NCBI GenBank assembly: GCA_028023455.1
Contig: JAQFVV010012511.1
Location: forward strand, 2,170,165 to 2,234,164
Length of the DNA stretch: 64,000 nucleotides
Direction of reading: 5' to 3'
From: Epiperipatus broadwayi
Lineage: Eukaryota; Onychophora; Udeonychophora; Euonychophora; Peripatidae
Of the stretch, positions 49,960 to 60,306 are shown one piece after another. The stretch's first letter is position 1; each line of letters starts with the position of its first letter. Both the position numbers and the translations under genes were made by a program. The notes beneath the pieces are model-generated. The model had not been told where the DNA came from. It worked only from the letters and a program-made list of their open reading frames with translations, and made no database searches.

Positions 49960-50510
49960 AACTAAACCTGGATTGCATCTGTAGATACAGCAGTCCAGAG
50001 CATGTAAAATTTATGAAATCTTGTATAAATCAATAAAATAACTTTCATATATGTAAGCCTACAACTGTAACTTGTCATGTAACCATGACAATCCAAGCTA
50101 TGTAAAACCCTTGTATCTAGTCCACAACATACAAAAATTTGTGTAATCTTATATAAATAAATAAACTTGTACATACATAAACTTACAACTACATTGCCCA
50201 AGTAACCACAGCAATCCATCCCATATAAAACCCTTATAACTAATACACAGCATGAAAAACTTTTTGTAATCTCATGTAAATCAATAAATTAACTTTTACA
50301 TATGTAAATCTACATCTATGGATTGCTCATGTAACCACACCAATCCAATCTATGCAAAATCTTTGTAATTAATCCACAGTATGTAAAAATTCCTGCAATC
50401 CTGTGTAAACCAATAAATCATTTTTTATGTATGTAAACTTACAACTACAGATTGCCCATGTAAACACAGCAATCCATGCTATGTAAACCTCTTGCAACTA
50501 TCTAAGACAA
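49960..50510. repeat. Tandem array, 123-129 bp unit, about 4.5 copies
   Basis: The CAATCCA..CTATGTAAAACCC word recurs at 50089, 50212, 50341 and 50470. Units also share CCACAACATACAAAAATTTG, TAATCTTATATAAATCAATAAA, TATGTAAACTTACAACTACA and GATTGCCCATGTAACCACA. The minus ORF 49962-50219 is a reading of the repeat. Confidence 0.85.
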
Positions 50511-50789
50511 ATAAAGTTTATCTTTGAAACATCATCATTATCATAAAACAATATAAGAATCATGTTATATATCAATGATAATTCATTTATGATTATAATG
50601 TTGTAACAAAAAAAAACATTTAGAAAACAATCAATGTTAATTTCAAAGTTGCCTATGCAGTTTAATGAACTAGAATGGAAAATCAAAGTTATGAATTTCT
50701 AGATTGATTCTCAGTCAATAAAGTAGAAACAAAACAACTCAGTTTGATAAATTCAGTAGTAAATTGCACTTAAACTGAAACTCCCAAAC
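50511..50789. other. AT-rich spacer
   Basis: AAATAAAGTTTATCTTTGAAACATCATCATTATCAT just after the array resembles a retroelement 3' end with a short (ATC)n tail. Nothing else is recognised; the minus ORF 50498-50686 is not convincing. Confidence 0.3.
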
Positions 50790-50800
50790 ATGATTATATT

Positions 50801-51005
50801 TTAATTGAGATTGCGCTTTATGCAAAAAAGTGAAGCTTGTCTAAATCTTACAAAGTTATATGGCTTAGCGCTTTCAGAGACCTTGAGTCTCCATAATCAT
50901 AGCCTACTTTTAACTGAAGTTTAGCTGTGGTTTATGTAAAATTTTATGCAAATTTTATAATGACCATTTTCTGGAGATTGCAAAGCATGATTCTTTCCAG
51001 TTTAT
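50801..51005. repeat. PLE inverted arm, left (205 bp)
   Basis: Reverse complement of 51836-52040 with few mismatches. Contains CTTAGCGCTTTCAGAGACC and AATGACCATTTTCTGGAG. No hammerhead core (CTGANGA..GAAA) is found in it on either strand. Confidence 0.95.
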
Positions 51006-51066
51006 TGCACAATTGTCATTTGCAATAAAACATGCCTCTTTAATTTTTCATTTCACATCATTGTGT

Positions 51067-51552
51067 TCAGTGCACTGCACAGTGTGCTGCTATAGTGGGT
51101 TCAAACATATGGCCGGTTGTTTTTTGGTGCTCGAAGAATATGGATCTGTTTTTATTGTTATTTATAGCTTTCCTGTGCAAATAATGATGTTGAGCTGTTC
51201 TTGTTGTGATGTTGGCACAGGTCTCCCCATAGTATGCTGCTCTACATCCATTGGTTGGGCATGAAATTTTATAAACTGCTTGGGATATTTGATCAGAAGG
51301 TATTTTGTCTTTGGTATTGTTTATCATTCTGTTTGATAATGGTGGGGTGTGGAATCCTAGTTCAAAGGACTCAGCAAATATTTTATAATATTTTCTAGCA
51401 ATTGATGATATGTACAGAAGCATTATTCTGGGTTTATTGTTTTTGACCATGTCAGTTTGTAATTTAGTTTGAAATTGCTTGATCTTTTTATATATAATGT
51501 TGTGTGAAAATCCAACCTTTTCTAGATCTTTAATATAATTTGTGAGGTTCAT
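51067..51552 (-). CDS. GIY-YIG endonuclease domain of a Penelope-like element
   Basis: This 161-residue ORF is the C-terminal endonuclease module of a PLE polyprotein, which nicks the target and primes reverse transcription. Residues 93-98 read VYKISC and residues 107-111 YYGET, the two halves of the GIY-YIG signature as found in PLEs. R118 is the expected catalytic arginine, followed by H121/H122, and FEHQKTTGHMF (140-150) fits the conserved H-x5-H-x-F region. The upstream 80 residues match the linker after the PLE thumb (HTPPLSNRM around 68-76). The same frame continues upstream through two stops (the second immediately before KMNLT) into ORF 51634-51816, so the ATG here is probably an artefact of those stops and not a native start. 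The domain looks intact but separated from a functional reverse transcriptase. Confidence 0.9.
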   Translation of the reverse strand: MNLTNYIKDLEKVGFSHNIIYKKIKQFQTKLQTDMVKNNKPRIMLLYISSIARKYYKIFAESFELGFHTPPLSNRMINNTKDKIPSDQISQAVYKISCPTNGCRAAYYGETCANITTRTAQHHYLHRKAINNNKNRSIFFEHQKTTGHMFEPTIAAHCAVH

Positions 51553-51633
51553 TTTTCAGTCAGCTTCAAATTTACACAGTCTATGATTTCTGTGCAGGAA
51601 GAAAGAGAGTCCAGCCAATTTATGAGAGTTGGG

Positions 51634-51816
51634 TCATTTCGAGTTTGGATGTATAAATCCTCGAATTTCTAGTGGTTTAACTGTCATAGCATATGTAAGT
51701 TGGTGTGGATCTCTATGAACTTGAATATCTAGATAATTAACATTGTGCAGAAGGTTTTCCTGTATGCAGTTAATTGTTAAAGAAGTTTGTGTTTGTAGCT
51801 CTTTCTGAATATCCAT
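51634..51816 (-). pseudogene. C-terminal end of PLE reverse transcriptase
   Basis: The sequence VNYLDIQVHRDPHQLTYAM followed by RGFIHPNSK matches the PLE reverse transcriptase segment normally reading FLD-x-V-x-R ... HP-x-S-x-HP after the YVDD box. It is in frame with the GIY-YIG ORF 27 codons further on, interrupted by a stop right after HPNSK and a second stop before the endonuclease ORF. The reverse transcriptase catalytic motifs lie outside the fragment, cut off by the right inverted arm at 51836. Confidence 0.8.
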
Positions 51817-51835
51817 TATTATTTGTTCTGGTGCT

Positions 51836-52040
51836 ATAAACCAGAAAGAATCGTGCTTTGCAATCTCCAGAAAATGGTCATTATAAAATTTGCATAAAAT
51901 TTTACATAAACCACAGCTAAACTTCAGTTAAAAGTAGGCTATGATTATGTAGACTCAAGGTCTCTGAAAGCGCTAAGCCATATAACTTTATAAGATTTAG
52001 ACAAGCTTCACTTTTTTGCGTAAAGCGCAATCTCAATTAA
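51836..52040. repeat. PLE inverted arm, right (205 bp)
   Basis: Inverse of 50801-51005. It begins ATAAACCAGAAAGAATCGTG and ends GCGCAATCTCAATTAA. Confidence 0.95.
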
Positions 52041-52083
52041 TTACTAAGGAAAGGTGAAGTAAAAACTATTATGATTATATTTT

Positions 52084-52715
52084 GTTAATTTAAAGTTTAC
52101 TATTTACTTATTTAAAAAGATTCATTACTTCTTTAAATAAACATATAAAACACCAGTGAATAATTTTTATCATTAGCATTTATTTTTAGACATGATTACA
52201 TTTCCATTTTTTGCCCTTGTTAAAGTAGACAGTAGTTCCTATCTTGTGAGAGAATGATATAATAGAAAAATATCAAACCATTATCGTATGTGTGGGAATT
52301 TAGATGTTTAATGTCTCTAGATTATTTGCTGAATGAAAGGTGTTTTGAAATACATGCATGAGAAGAAAGAGTGAAGAAAAGTGGCCAGAAATTTTAGCAC
52401 TAGTGCATAATTTCAATATGCTGAAATTTGTTATGAGGGTACACTGATAAAAAAATTTAAAATGGGATGTATATATGTATAAACTTTAAATTAGTTTTGA
52501 ATTGCAAGTATAGTTATCAGTTGACACCAAATTGTAGCACCAACTAAATTCTTGATTGTTTTTTGATAAAAAAACAACTAAAATCTAATCTAAAATTTGA
52601 ATAGTTCTAATGCTTGTAATGGATGACCCCAGAATATCTTAATAAAGTAAATTACTTCAAGCCATAGTAATGAATGATTTCTAGAATATTATTGTTCAAA
52701 ATTTCTAACTGTGCT
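52084..52715. other. AT-rich non-coding stretch
   Basis: No feature is recognised between the PLE and the R1 complex. Confidence 0.45.
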
Positions 52716-52720
52716 TATTT

Positions 52721-52780
52721 ATCTAATATCCCCAGACTAGTTTGTAGCTTATGGTCTCCATCATTGAGACACCTCAGATT
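52721..52780 (-). ncRNA. R1 hammerhead remnant (degenerate)
   Basis: The minus strand keeps the AAAC-TA-GTC-TGGGGATATTAGAT end, but GAAA has become CAAA and CTGATGA has become ATGATGG. Inactive by core mutation. Confidence 0.55.
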
Positions 52781-52825
52781 TGAGAGCATTGCATCTAGAT
52801 CTTTGGATTAGTGTAGTGTGCTCAT

Positions 52826-52884
52826 ATCCAAGGCTTGTCACTGATAAAAGCCATGAGCTAGAAAATAATCTGGGGGCATTGAAT
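52826..52884 (+). ncRNA. R1 hammerhead remnant (G8 to A)
   Basis: ATCCAAGGC..TCA-CTGATAA-A-AGC-CATGA-GCT-A-GAAA-ATA-ATC-TGGGGG. Stem II pairs as AGC/GCT. The G8 position is A, the expected stem III pair is lost, and stem I has mismatches, so it is expected to be inactive. Confidence 0.6.
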
Positions 52885-53000
52885 GAGTAGGCTCTAAATA
52901 AGGATTTTAGGGTACTAACCTTCTAGCGTCCATTGATTACAAATGACTTGCACTAGATGATAATATTGTATGGAGACAGTTGTTACTGGGTTAACAAATT

Positions 53001-53437
53001 ATGTAGCATAAGAAATGGTGTTTGTGTGCTGTTCTAATAATTTAATATAAATTATAGAGATTGGTTAGATAAGAAATAATCTCATATTAATTTTCTATGT
53101 CCAGCTATTACCAGAGGCATTGGGAGCAATTAATACAATTATATGTCAATGGGGTAATGAATAAGATATACTTAAAATTTGAAATGTTAGAATAAATAAT
53201 ATAAATTTCATCCAATTGATCATTATCAATGATAGATTTTTATTGCTGATCTTAGTATCATTTATTCTTTAATCATACTTTATTCATAACATCCCGTTGA
53301 TATACAGTTGAAAAACCACCTAATGTCCTTGGTGATAGTTGGACATGAAATTAATATGAGATTTCTTATCTAACCAATCTATAAATTATATAAAACCACT
53401 AATAATATCACATGGCTACCATTTCTTATGCTTCACA
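53001..53437. repeat. Inverted repeat arms at centre of R1 palindrome
   Basis: The left arm 53001-53112 and right arm 53331-53437 share ATTGGTTAGATAAGAAAT..CTCATATTAATTT..ATGTCCA in inverse orientation, with a roughly 218-bp spacer. The outer ends of both arms are R1 tail sequence. Confidence 0.8.
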
Positions 53438-53486
53438 ATGGATGTTATAATGTTAGTGCACCAAAATCAATATTTAGTGCATATTC

Positions 53487-53545
53487 ATCCAATATTCCCA
53501 GATTATTTTTTAGCTTATAGTTTTCATCAGTGAAGAGCCTTGGAT
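53487..53545 (-). ncRNA. R1 hammerhead remnant (GAAA lost)
   Basis: The minus strand reads ATCCAAGGCTCTTCA-CTGATGA with an intact first core box, but GAAA has become AAAA and stem II has a mismatch (AAC/GCT). Confidence 0.6.
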
Positions 53546-53591
53546 CTAAGATCACTGCATTGATTCAAAGATCTAGATTCAGTGCTTTTAG

Positions 53592-53655
53592 ATTCAAGGC
53601 CCTTCACTGATAAAGGCCATAAAATATAAAAGAAACTAATCTAGGGATATTAGAT
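53592..53655 (+). ncRNA. R1 hammerhead remnant (stem II expanded)
   Basis: TTCACTGATAAAGGCC, then an inserted A-rich stretch, GAAAC-TA-ATC and TAGGGATATTAGAT. G8 is A and stem II does not close. Confidence 0.5.
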
Positions 53656-53740
53656 AGGGACTTTGAGCAATAATCTTCTAAAAACCATTCATTACTATGG
53701 TTTGCATTAAGTGGCAATATTGTATGAAAAAAGTTACTGT

Positions 53741-54234
53741 TATAAATTATATTAACTATTAGCAACAAAAATACGGGAATGAAAAAAGTAAGAGAGATAT
53801 GGCTAAAAAACATTGGAGTGAAAGATTGATATGAGATATTTGGAAATAAAGAATAAAGTTAATGGTTCATAATGTAAGAATGGACAGATGTTATATATCT
53901 CATAATATATGGACATGAATTTTGCACTACCTTTTGTCTTGTTTAGTTATCAATGTTACTGTATCAAAATAATTAAATATTATTGAAAAACTTTACAGAT
54001 TAAGAATTCATTAGAAGTTTGAATAATGGAAGTGACAGAGTTGGCCCACAATTCATGGTCTTTAATCTCCAGAATCTGCTAACTGCACCAAACATCACTG
54101 TTTTAAATATCATTTAAATATGTGTCTTTTGTTAAGCATATATTGTAAATAATATGTTTTCAACTTTTTGGAAGTGATAGTATAGTCCACTTTTGAAAAA
54201 TCACATTTTATTAGATAAATAAAATGAATGAACA
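53741..54234. other. AT-rich non-coding stretch
   Basis: No feature is recognised. The minus ORF 53604-53813 overlaps R1 sequence and is a shadow. Confidence 0.4.
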
Positions 54235-54536
54235 ATGCAAGACTTCCTAAAAAGTCTTTTATGTGAACCTTGGGTGTGCTTGGTAAAAAAGATAGATTCC
54301 ATCTATGTTATAAGGACTATCTCAAAGACATTTGTGATATTGATTATATCCATTGGAAAAATATTGCAAAGAAAATACATTGAAAAGCTACTATTAGACA
54401 TGGTGTTGAAGTAATTCAGAATGAAAGATTTTCTATTGAAGAAATAGTAGTGAAAAGTCTACCAGCATGTTCTATATGTAAATGTATTTGTAGTTCACAG
54501 ATTGATTTATATAGTCATCATAAAACTCATTTCTAG
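54235..54536 (+). pseudogene. LINE C-terminal fragment with Cys/His end motif
   Basis: The plus-strand translation follows the C-terminal region of a common invertebrate LINE endonuclease/reverse transcriptase protein: RLPKK near the start, YKDYLKDICDIDYIHWKNIAKK in the middle (family pattern RYKD-x-LK...W-x2-A), then ATIRHGVEVIQNERFSIEE. It ends with CSSQIDLYSHHKTH and a TAG stop at 54534-54536. The terminal C-x2-C...H-x4-H-like finger (first cysteine at 54468) is typical of these proteins. At least two stops or frame breaks lie inside, so it is dead. The clade could be CR1/L2-like or another; I cannot decide from this fragment. Confidence 0.65.
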
Positions 54537-57500
54537 AGTATTTTTTCTCTACTTTCTTTTTATGGAGTTAGAGTGGCCATTCTCATTTATGAGTGCCTGT
54601 TATATATATATATGTTTAAAATTGAAAAGTCCAAGAATATTTATACAAAATCTGTAATTTCGTTTTTAGAAAAATTAAATTTTCATTCTTTCAAGGAAAT
54701 TAAAACTTAAACATATTGCTTTTAAAATTATAATCGTAGGATTAGTTGCTTGGGAGGTCAAATTACATTCATATATTTTAATGGAAAATTGAACACACCA
54801 GTTTCATTTATTTGAATAAATTTATTTTTTTAAAATGTGCATTATTCAGCTCAGAATCATCTTGCAACTTGTCGTTTAGTGCTGCGACCCTATCATTATA
54901 TTAAACCATGCAATGATATTTTTTATAAAATAAAAATTAATTTAAATCGAATCTGCATTTGTTTTTGTTTTCTTCAACATTTTAAAAAAAGTTAAAATTT
55001 AAATAAATAAAAATTTTATTTTATTTTACTTTTTGTAAGAATTTTCATTTCAGTTTAGAATATTTAATCAGTAAAAGTCATTTAATATTAATGTAAAAAT
55101 AGCATTTCAAATCAAAATAATCTATTTGAGATTAAAAACGTTATTACGGATTCATTTTCATTTTCTTTGGATTAATTTTAAGAAACAACAGTTTATAAAA
55201 TATAAATATTATTTACGGAATAAAACTTTTTTCATTTATAATTAATAGAATTATGAAAATACAAACACAAATTTTGGATCCAACACCACAGGGAATTTAA
55301 TAGCTTCCTCCCTTTCTAGGAATGAAGATTGCATTATTTTACTTTATAATAAGCATGTCACCACTCCATTTGAACTGCTTGGATTAACCTAGATATCTTG
55401 CTACTAATAGTTGGAAACCTGTTTTCCAATTAATATTGAGTGGCAAGTGGATTGGCTATGAAGGGTCAGCCATTTTAAGATTTACCTATCTAATCCAGTA
55501 TCTTATTTTTTTAACTATTATCTATTGCAGTAAAGAATTCAAAAATTTCTCTTTATTTAACAAAATTTTCAGTTAGTTTTGAATTGTTATTAAAATGTTT
55601 TAATTAATAATGATGCCAATTAATATATTACTATCTAGGCAATAATTTCTTGACAAATCAAACTTACAACTTTATTATTGTTCTCAATTACAAAGTAGTC
55701 CTAATTCCACATATTATCCACTTGTCACATTTTAAAATCCCCCTAATCCACCCAAAAAAAAAAGTAAACGAAAATGAGTCAATGAAATTACAAAAAACTT
55801 GGAAAAAAAGAACAATACTTGTTGGAACATTTATCACTATATCTCATATATTTGTGATTTATCACTGAATTTACAAATACCCAAAGAATAGTCGGTGCAC
55901 CGAATAGTCTAATTACAGATTCAATGATTGCATATATCAGTACTTCTAGTTTTCATTATATATAAGCAAATTATTTATCAAACAAAGTTTAAATTATTCA
56001 ATCAATAAATGTACACTAAACAAATATCAACTTTATTGGCAACCATGTGCCACATATATCTTCTACATAGCAACCTCCTCTTTATTTAGGAAATAGAATA
56101 AAAATACTTCAGTTTGAAAGTAAATCAATAATGGTGATTGTCTATTTATTAATTGTTCAACATAATGTTGATGTAATTATACTTCAGAAGATTTAGCATT
56201 CTTCTAACCAATGCATATCTTCATTAAATGCTTAGATTTCTATTAATTATTAATAGAATTCATTATAAATATGCTATGTCTACTTTTGTTTCAAACTATA
56301 TTGTAAAGCAACAACCTCCATTGAAGATAGTTCAAATGATATTGCAATAATAATTTAGATAGAAATTTTTTATGTATACAACATTTAAAAAACTTCCAAT
56401 ACAAACTAGCTCTGCCTTATATTTTTATATCTCCTTTCACCTTCTGATTCTTATAATAGTCTTTGGAATATATAGATAAAGATCAAACAGATTGTTAGTT
56501 TTTAGAGTGAATGAATTTTAGACATGAAATTACATTACAATGCCAAAAAAGAAAAAGCATTCTTTTTAGATAGATTGGAAAGAGATACAAATCCTGATTT
56601 ATATTTGTTTTGACAAAATATACTTTACTAGTAATTACTAATATACTAATGTTGAATCATTTCCTCTATAGTTAATATAAACAAAGTCTAATTATTTTTG
56701 GAATCCACATTTCTATAATTGAAAGTCATCCTGTTCTGAAGTGGACTTTAAGGACAGCTAAATGAGATTGATATACTGGCTATCTTGAAAAGAATACTAA
56801 TAGAATATCTCCCATTTCTTCTTTACTATGATGAGTTTAAGAAACTTATAACAAGTTCTAGAGAGTCCATTTCTCATGGATATTAAAAACAATTCATTTT
56901 AAGTTGGAACCATATAAGCAATTAGATTTATAGCCAATTTTTGTCTACCAATTTTCCATAAATTGCTAACAAACTTGTAAAATTGCTGGATGATACCTGA
57001 AAATAAAAATCAAGAGAAACAAGAGGCTATGGAGACGTCATAAGGCCTAGTCACTGTTATGAAAAGATTGATGGATGCCACATCTATGATTACAATGACA
57101 AAATTGAAAAACTTAAAAAAGCCATTAGTAATTCCACTGCTACTTGAAATCTTTACAACTCTCTTTATGATATTCTATTCATTAAACCTGGCAAAAAATA
57201 TCCATATTCTAAATAAAGAAATTGGCAGGTTAATTTAAACTTTGATAGTTACCATATTAGAGACAGCACATTTATTTAATTTATAAATATATTCAAAATA
57301 TTTAAAAATAACATTAATAGATTAACAAATGAATAAATAAAAATATATAAAATATAAATACATTTAAATAAACGTTTTAACAATATCTCTGTAGTTTTAG
57401 ATTCAGATTTCAATTCATCCTTAAACTAAATAATAGGAATACAGAGCTATATTTATCACTACTTTTAAAAAAATTTTTGATTGGCAAATAATCTTGCTTC

Positions 57501-59780
57501 TATCATTTCTTTTCTTTCTTTTTTTTTGGCACATGAGTATTTCTAACTATATTTATACAAATAATCTTTTCTGTTCTATATAAAGTTATTCTCTAAACAA
57601 AGCATTTAATTAATATCTATCGTACAATTTAAGTTTCAAGAACTTCAAAAATATATATATTTTTTAATGTTAAAAAGAATTATTAATTAGTGAAAAGATA
57701 TATATACATAGATAATTTTTTGTTAACATTATTTCGCAAATAAGATTATTATATACTGTAAATAGTAACAATGTGAAAAATATATTTGAAGTCAAACTAG
57801 TTTTAAAAATTCCTCAACTAAAAACGATGCTCAGATAAAAATCTGTTTAACCTTTGTTGTTTTTAGAATTGAATAGTAGATAATTAAAAGTTGACATCTT
57901 TTTTATTGATTTTTACGAATATTTGTAACTAAATTAATCATTATTTCTTTTCAAATTTTTTCTCCATTTTTTTTTTTATCTTATTATCCCCTGCCCCTTA
58001 GATTAATGCAGGACTTTATGCCCTTGGTCATCTCTCTGTAGTAATTGTAAGTTTTATATGGTTTTGTGCAATCATAAAGTAGTAGATAATGATATCAAGG
58101 TCCATAAATTGTAGCCCCATCTGCAATGTGAGTGCTTTTACTCCTTTTGAACTCTTAAGTAATAAATTTCCTTGATTTTTTTTTTTGTATTAATTATAGC
58201 TATGAGGTTGAGTGTTTATGAAATTACATTTTCATCACTTTATTACAACCAAAGCAATTCTGACTTTATTTTTTCCTTTGCTTACTTTCTACATTTTTAT
58301 TCTTTATCTATATTTTTTCTTCTTTAGGTGTTTAAATGGCCTAACCCATTTATAAATTATTACCACTTATGATGATGGTAATTTGACTATTGCAATTTTT
58401 TCTATCCTTTTTATAATTTTCATTAATCTCTTTTTATAAATCATTATATTCTTCCTACCTATCATTATGATTATAATTTTTTTATGTTCAGTTTCATATT
58501 AAATCTGTTAAATACACATCAATCCTGGTTCACCTGATGTTTGTTAACATTACCTTATTAACAAGCAAATATAACATTCATTTTTAGTTCCTGATTCTTT
58601 TTTTTAAATTTAAATAAGTAAGTATATGCAATTTTAAAATGCAAAAAAATATTACATAAATTTTAATAATATAAGAAAAAGATAAAAAATATTTGAAAAG
58701 TTCTGAAATCTATTTACATTTTTCTGACAAATATGCAAATTATGTCCAAAAATTTGTACTTTAAAATGATGAATATTTGAAAAAAATATATAAAAAAAAT
58801 TAATTATTTATGTCAGTTTTTTTTTTTAAATGTTGTATATTTTAAATCAAACCAAAAAATGATATTAATAATCTAAATACAAGATTATATTACTCTTTTA
58901 AAAATTAATGTTTTAAAGTGTGTTTTTTCTTAGGAATCATAGAGATAAAACATATTTTATTATTTTATAATATAACTCTAAATTTCATTATCAGTATAAA
59001 TAATAGATTAAATTTTGTTGAGGGGAAGAAAAATTACTTAAAGAATGATCAAGGGTCATTTCTTAGAGAACGTTAATATCTAAGCTTTGTAAAACTGTTT
59101 TCAGAGAGAGACCTGAAAAACATTTTAAAATTTAATTGCAATGAATTTTAAATAATTGGAAAATGGAAAATATGTAATATTATAAATCTGTAACAAAATT
59201 ATTATTCTACATCAATCCATCTAGTAATAGAATGTAATCAGTTTTGTATAAAGTTTCCAGATGAATTTCACTATTAACCTAAATGTAAAAATTCATATTT
59301 GAAAAATATTGTATAATGGCATATTGAATAAAATATATGACCTTTTCACATCATTACAGTACATCTTTTATTTTTAAAATTATTAAACTGTGATTTATGA
59401 CTTTATTAAATGTTCATGTGAAATTATATTTTGATAAAATTATTATGTGTATCAATGGTATAAGGTTTAACTTATTCTGTTAATACATGACTCAAGATCT
59501 AATTTTAAAGAGAAGAGCTAGAACAATAATATAATAGTTTTGATCCTAAAATATGTAATCCAGAGTAACAAATGAGAAGGTATAAAAAAAACATTGCTAC
59601 TATAACTCTTTCACTTTCATGCAGCAATTGTCAGTAAAATAAAGGTTTCTGAACAAGAATATATTCACTACTTACATAAATTTAAAATTATATTTTCTGA
59701 CTTTTTAGAAAAACTCGATGCTGTGATACAAATTTTACCAACAATGATTTTATAACTTTAATTATTTATTTTCAAAAACT
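54537..59780. other. AT-rich non-coding stretch
   Basis: No gene is supported. ORF 55650-55868 (plus) is low complexity. Segments around 55265-55480 and 56700-57200 are a little less AT-rich and may hold old transposon remains, but I recognise no motif. Confidence 0.4.
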
Positions 59781-59795
59781 AGGTGCAGCTCTCAG

Positions 59796-59854
59796 ATCCA
59801 AAGCTCCTCACTCATGAAGGTCACAAGCCAGAAACTAGTCTGGGGATATTGGAT
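59796..59854 (+). ncRNA. R1 hammerhead ribozyme, core mutated (CTCATGA)
   Basis: ATCCAAAGC-TCCTCA, then CTCATGA (59811-59817) where CTGATGA is required. Stem II is GGT/GCC with a CACAA loop, followed by GAAAC-TA-GTC and TGGGGATATTGGAT. The G5 to C change in the core should abolish cleavage; all stems still pair. Confidence 0.85.
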
Positions 59855-60247
59855 GAGTAGGAAATAGGAATTTTATGCACAAGCCTTCTGGCATCCATTG
59901 ATTTCTCTGGTTAGCACAAGGTGGCACTACTATATGGAGAGTTTTTTGCCTGTTTACTAATAGTTATGCGCTAGCATGAGATGGTGATCATGTGATGTTT
60001 AGTGGTTTAACACCAATCCTGCCGAATAGGATAATGGTGGCTATGGTTGTTAAAGAGCCAAAGTCACCAAAATGTATGGGTGCTGAATTGAGTTCAGACC
60101 CATATGATTATATAAGCTATTGATCTTAGATTGAAAATATTATTGTGGTTTTCAATTTCATTTTCATAGTTTTGTGGTGAAATAGAGATAAAAGGTGGTT
60201 GCTGGAGGGTTGCATTAGATCCTAAGATCTAGGTGCAGTGCTCTCAG

Positions 60248-60306
60248 ATCCAAGGCTCCTCACTGATGAAGGCCACAAGCCAGAAACTAGTCTGGGGATA
60301 TTGGAT
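60248..60306 (+). ncRNA. Type I hammerhead self-cleaving ribozyme (R1), intact core
   Basis: The 5' stem I strands ATCCAA (60248-60253) and TCCTCA (60257-60262) precede CTGATGA (60263-60269). Stem II is GGC (60271-60273) paired with GCC (60279-60281) around CACAA. Then GAAA (60283-60286), C-TA-G as a minimal stem III, and the GTC cleavage triplet (60290-60292). The 3' stem I strands TGGGGA (60293-60298) and TTGGAT (60301-60306) pair completely with the 5' strands, with one G-U pair. Predicted cleavage is after 60292. The very short stem III is known from PLE- and retrozyme-type hammerheads, which often work better as dimers. Confidence 0.92.

Larger units (their letters stand above)
50790..52083 (-). 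mobile_element. Penelope-like element derivative with 205-bp inverted arms
   Basis: Inverted arms 50801-51005 and 51836-52040 match base for base over 205 bp with few differences. Anchors are ATTGAGATTGCGCTTTATGC against its inverse GCG..GCGCAATCTCAAT, and GGAGATTGCAAAGCATGATT near the inner ends. Between them, on the minus strand, lies the C-terminal end of a PLE reverse transcriptase followed by its GIY-YIG endonuclease. ATGATTATATTTT occurs at 50790-50802 and at 52071-52083, a likely 13-bp target-site duplication that would place about 30 bp of extra tail at the right end. Most of the reverse transcriptase is missing. PLEs are known for unusual direct and inverted terminal structures. This looks like an internally deleted, foldback copy that moved as a unit. 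Confidence 0.85.
52716..53740. mobile_element. Compound palindrome of four decayed R1 retrozyme copies
   Basis: Two head-to-head R1 pairs (52721-52985 and 53487-53740) flank inverted arms at 53001-53112 and 53331-53437. The arms begin with the R1 tail (GTAGCATAAGAAATGGTG.. and its inverse ACCATTTCTTATGCT) and continue into TTGGTTAGATAAGAAATAATC, which is not part of R1 elsewhere. The whole region is roughly symmetric about 53220. Four hammerhead remnants are recognisable: 52721-52780 (-), 52826-52884 (+), 53487-53545 (-) and 53592-53655 (+). None has a complete core. Confidence 0.75.

Noticed and set aside
49710-50036. 108-codon ORF as a real gene
   Set aside because: Its C-terminal third is translated from the 123-129-bp tandem array and it overlaps another ORF in a different frame; no family recognised.
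50801-52040. Hammerhead in the Penelope-like inverted arms
   Set aside because: Searched both strands by eye for CTGANGA with GAAA; only CTCTGAAAGC-like words exist, which do not form the core.
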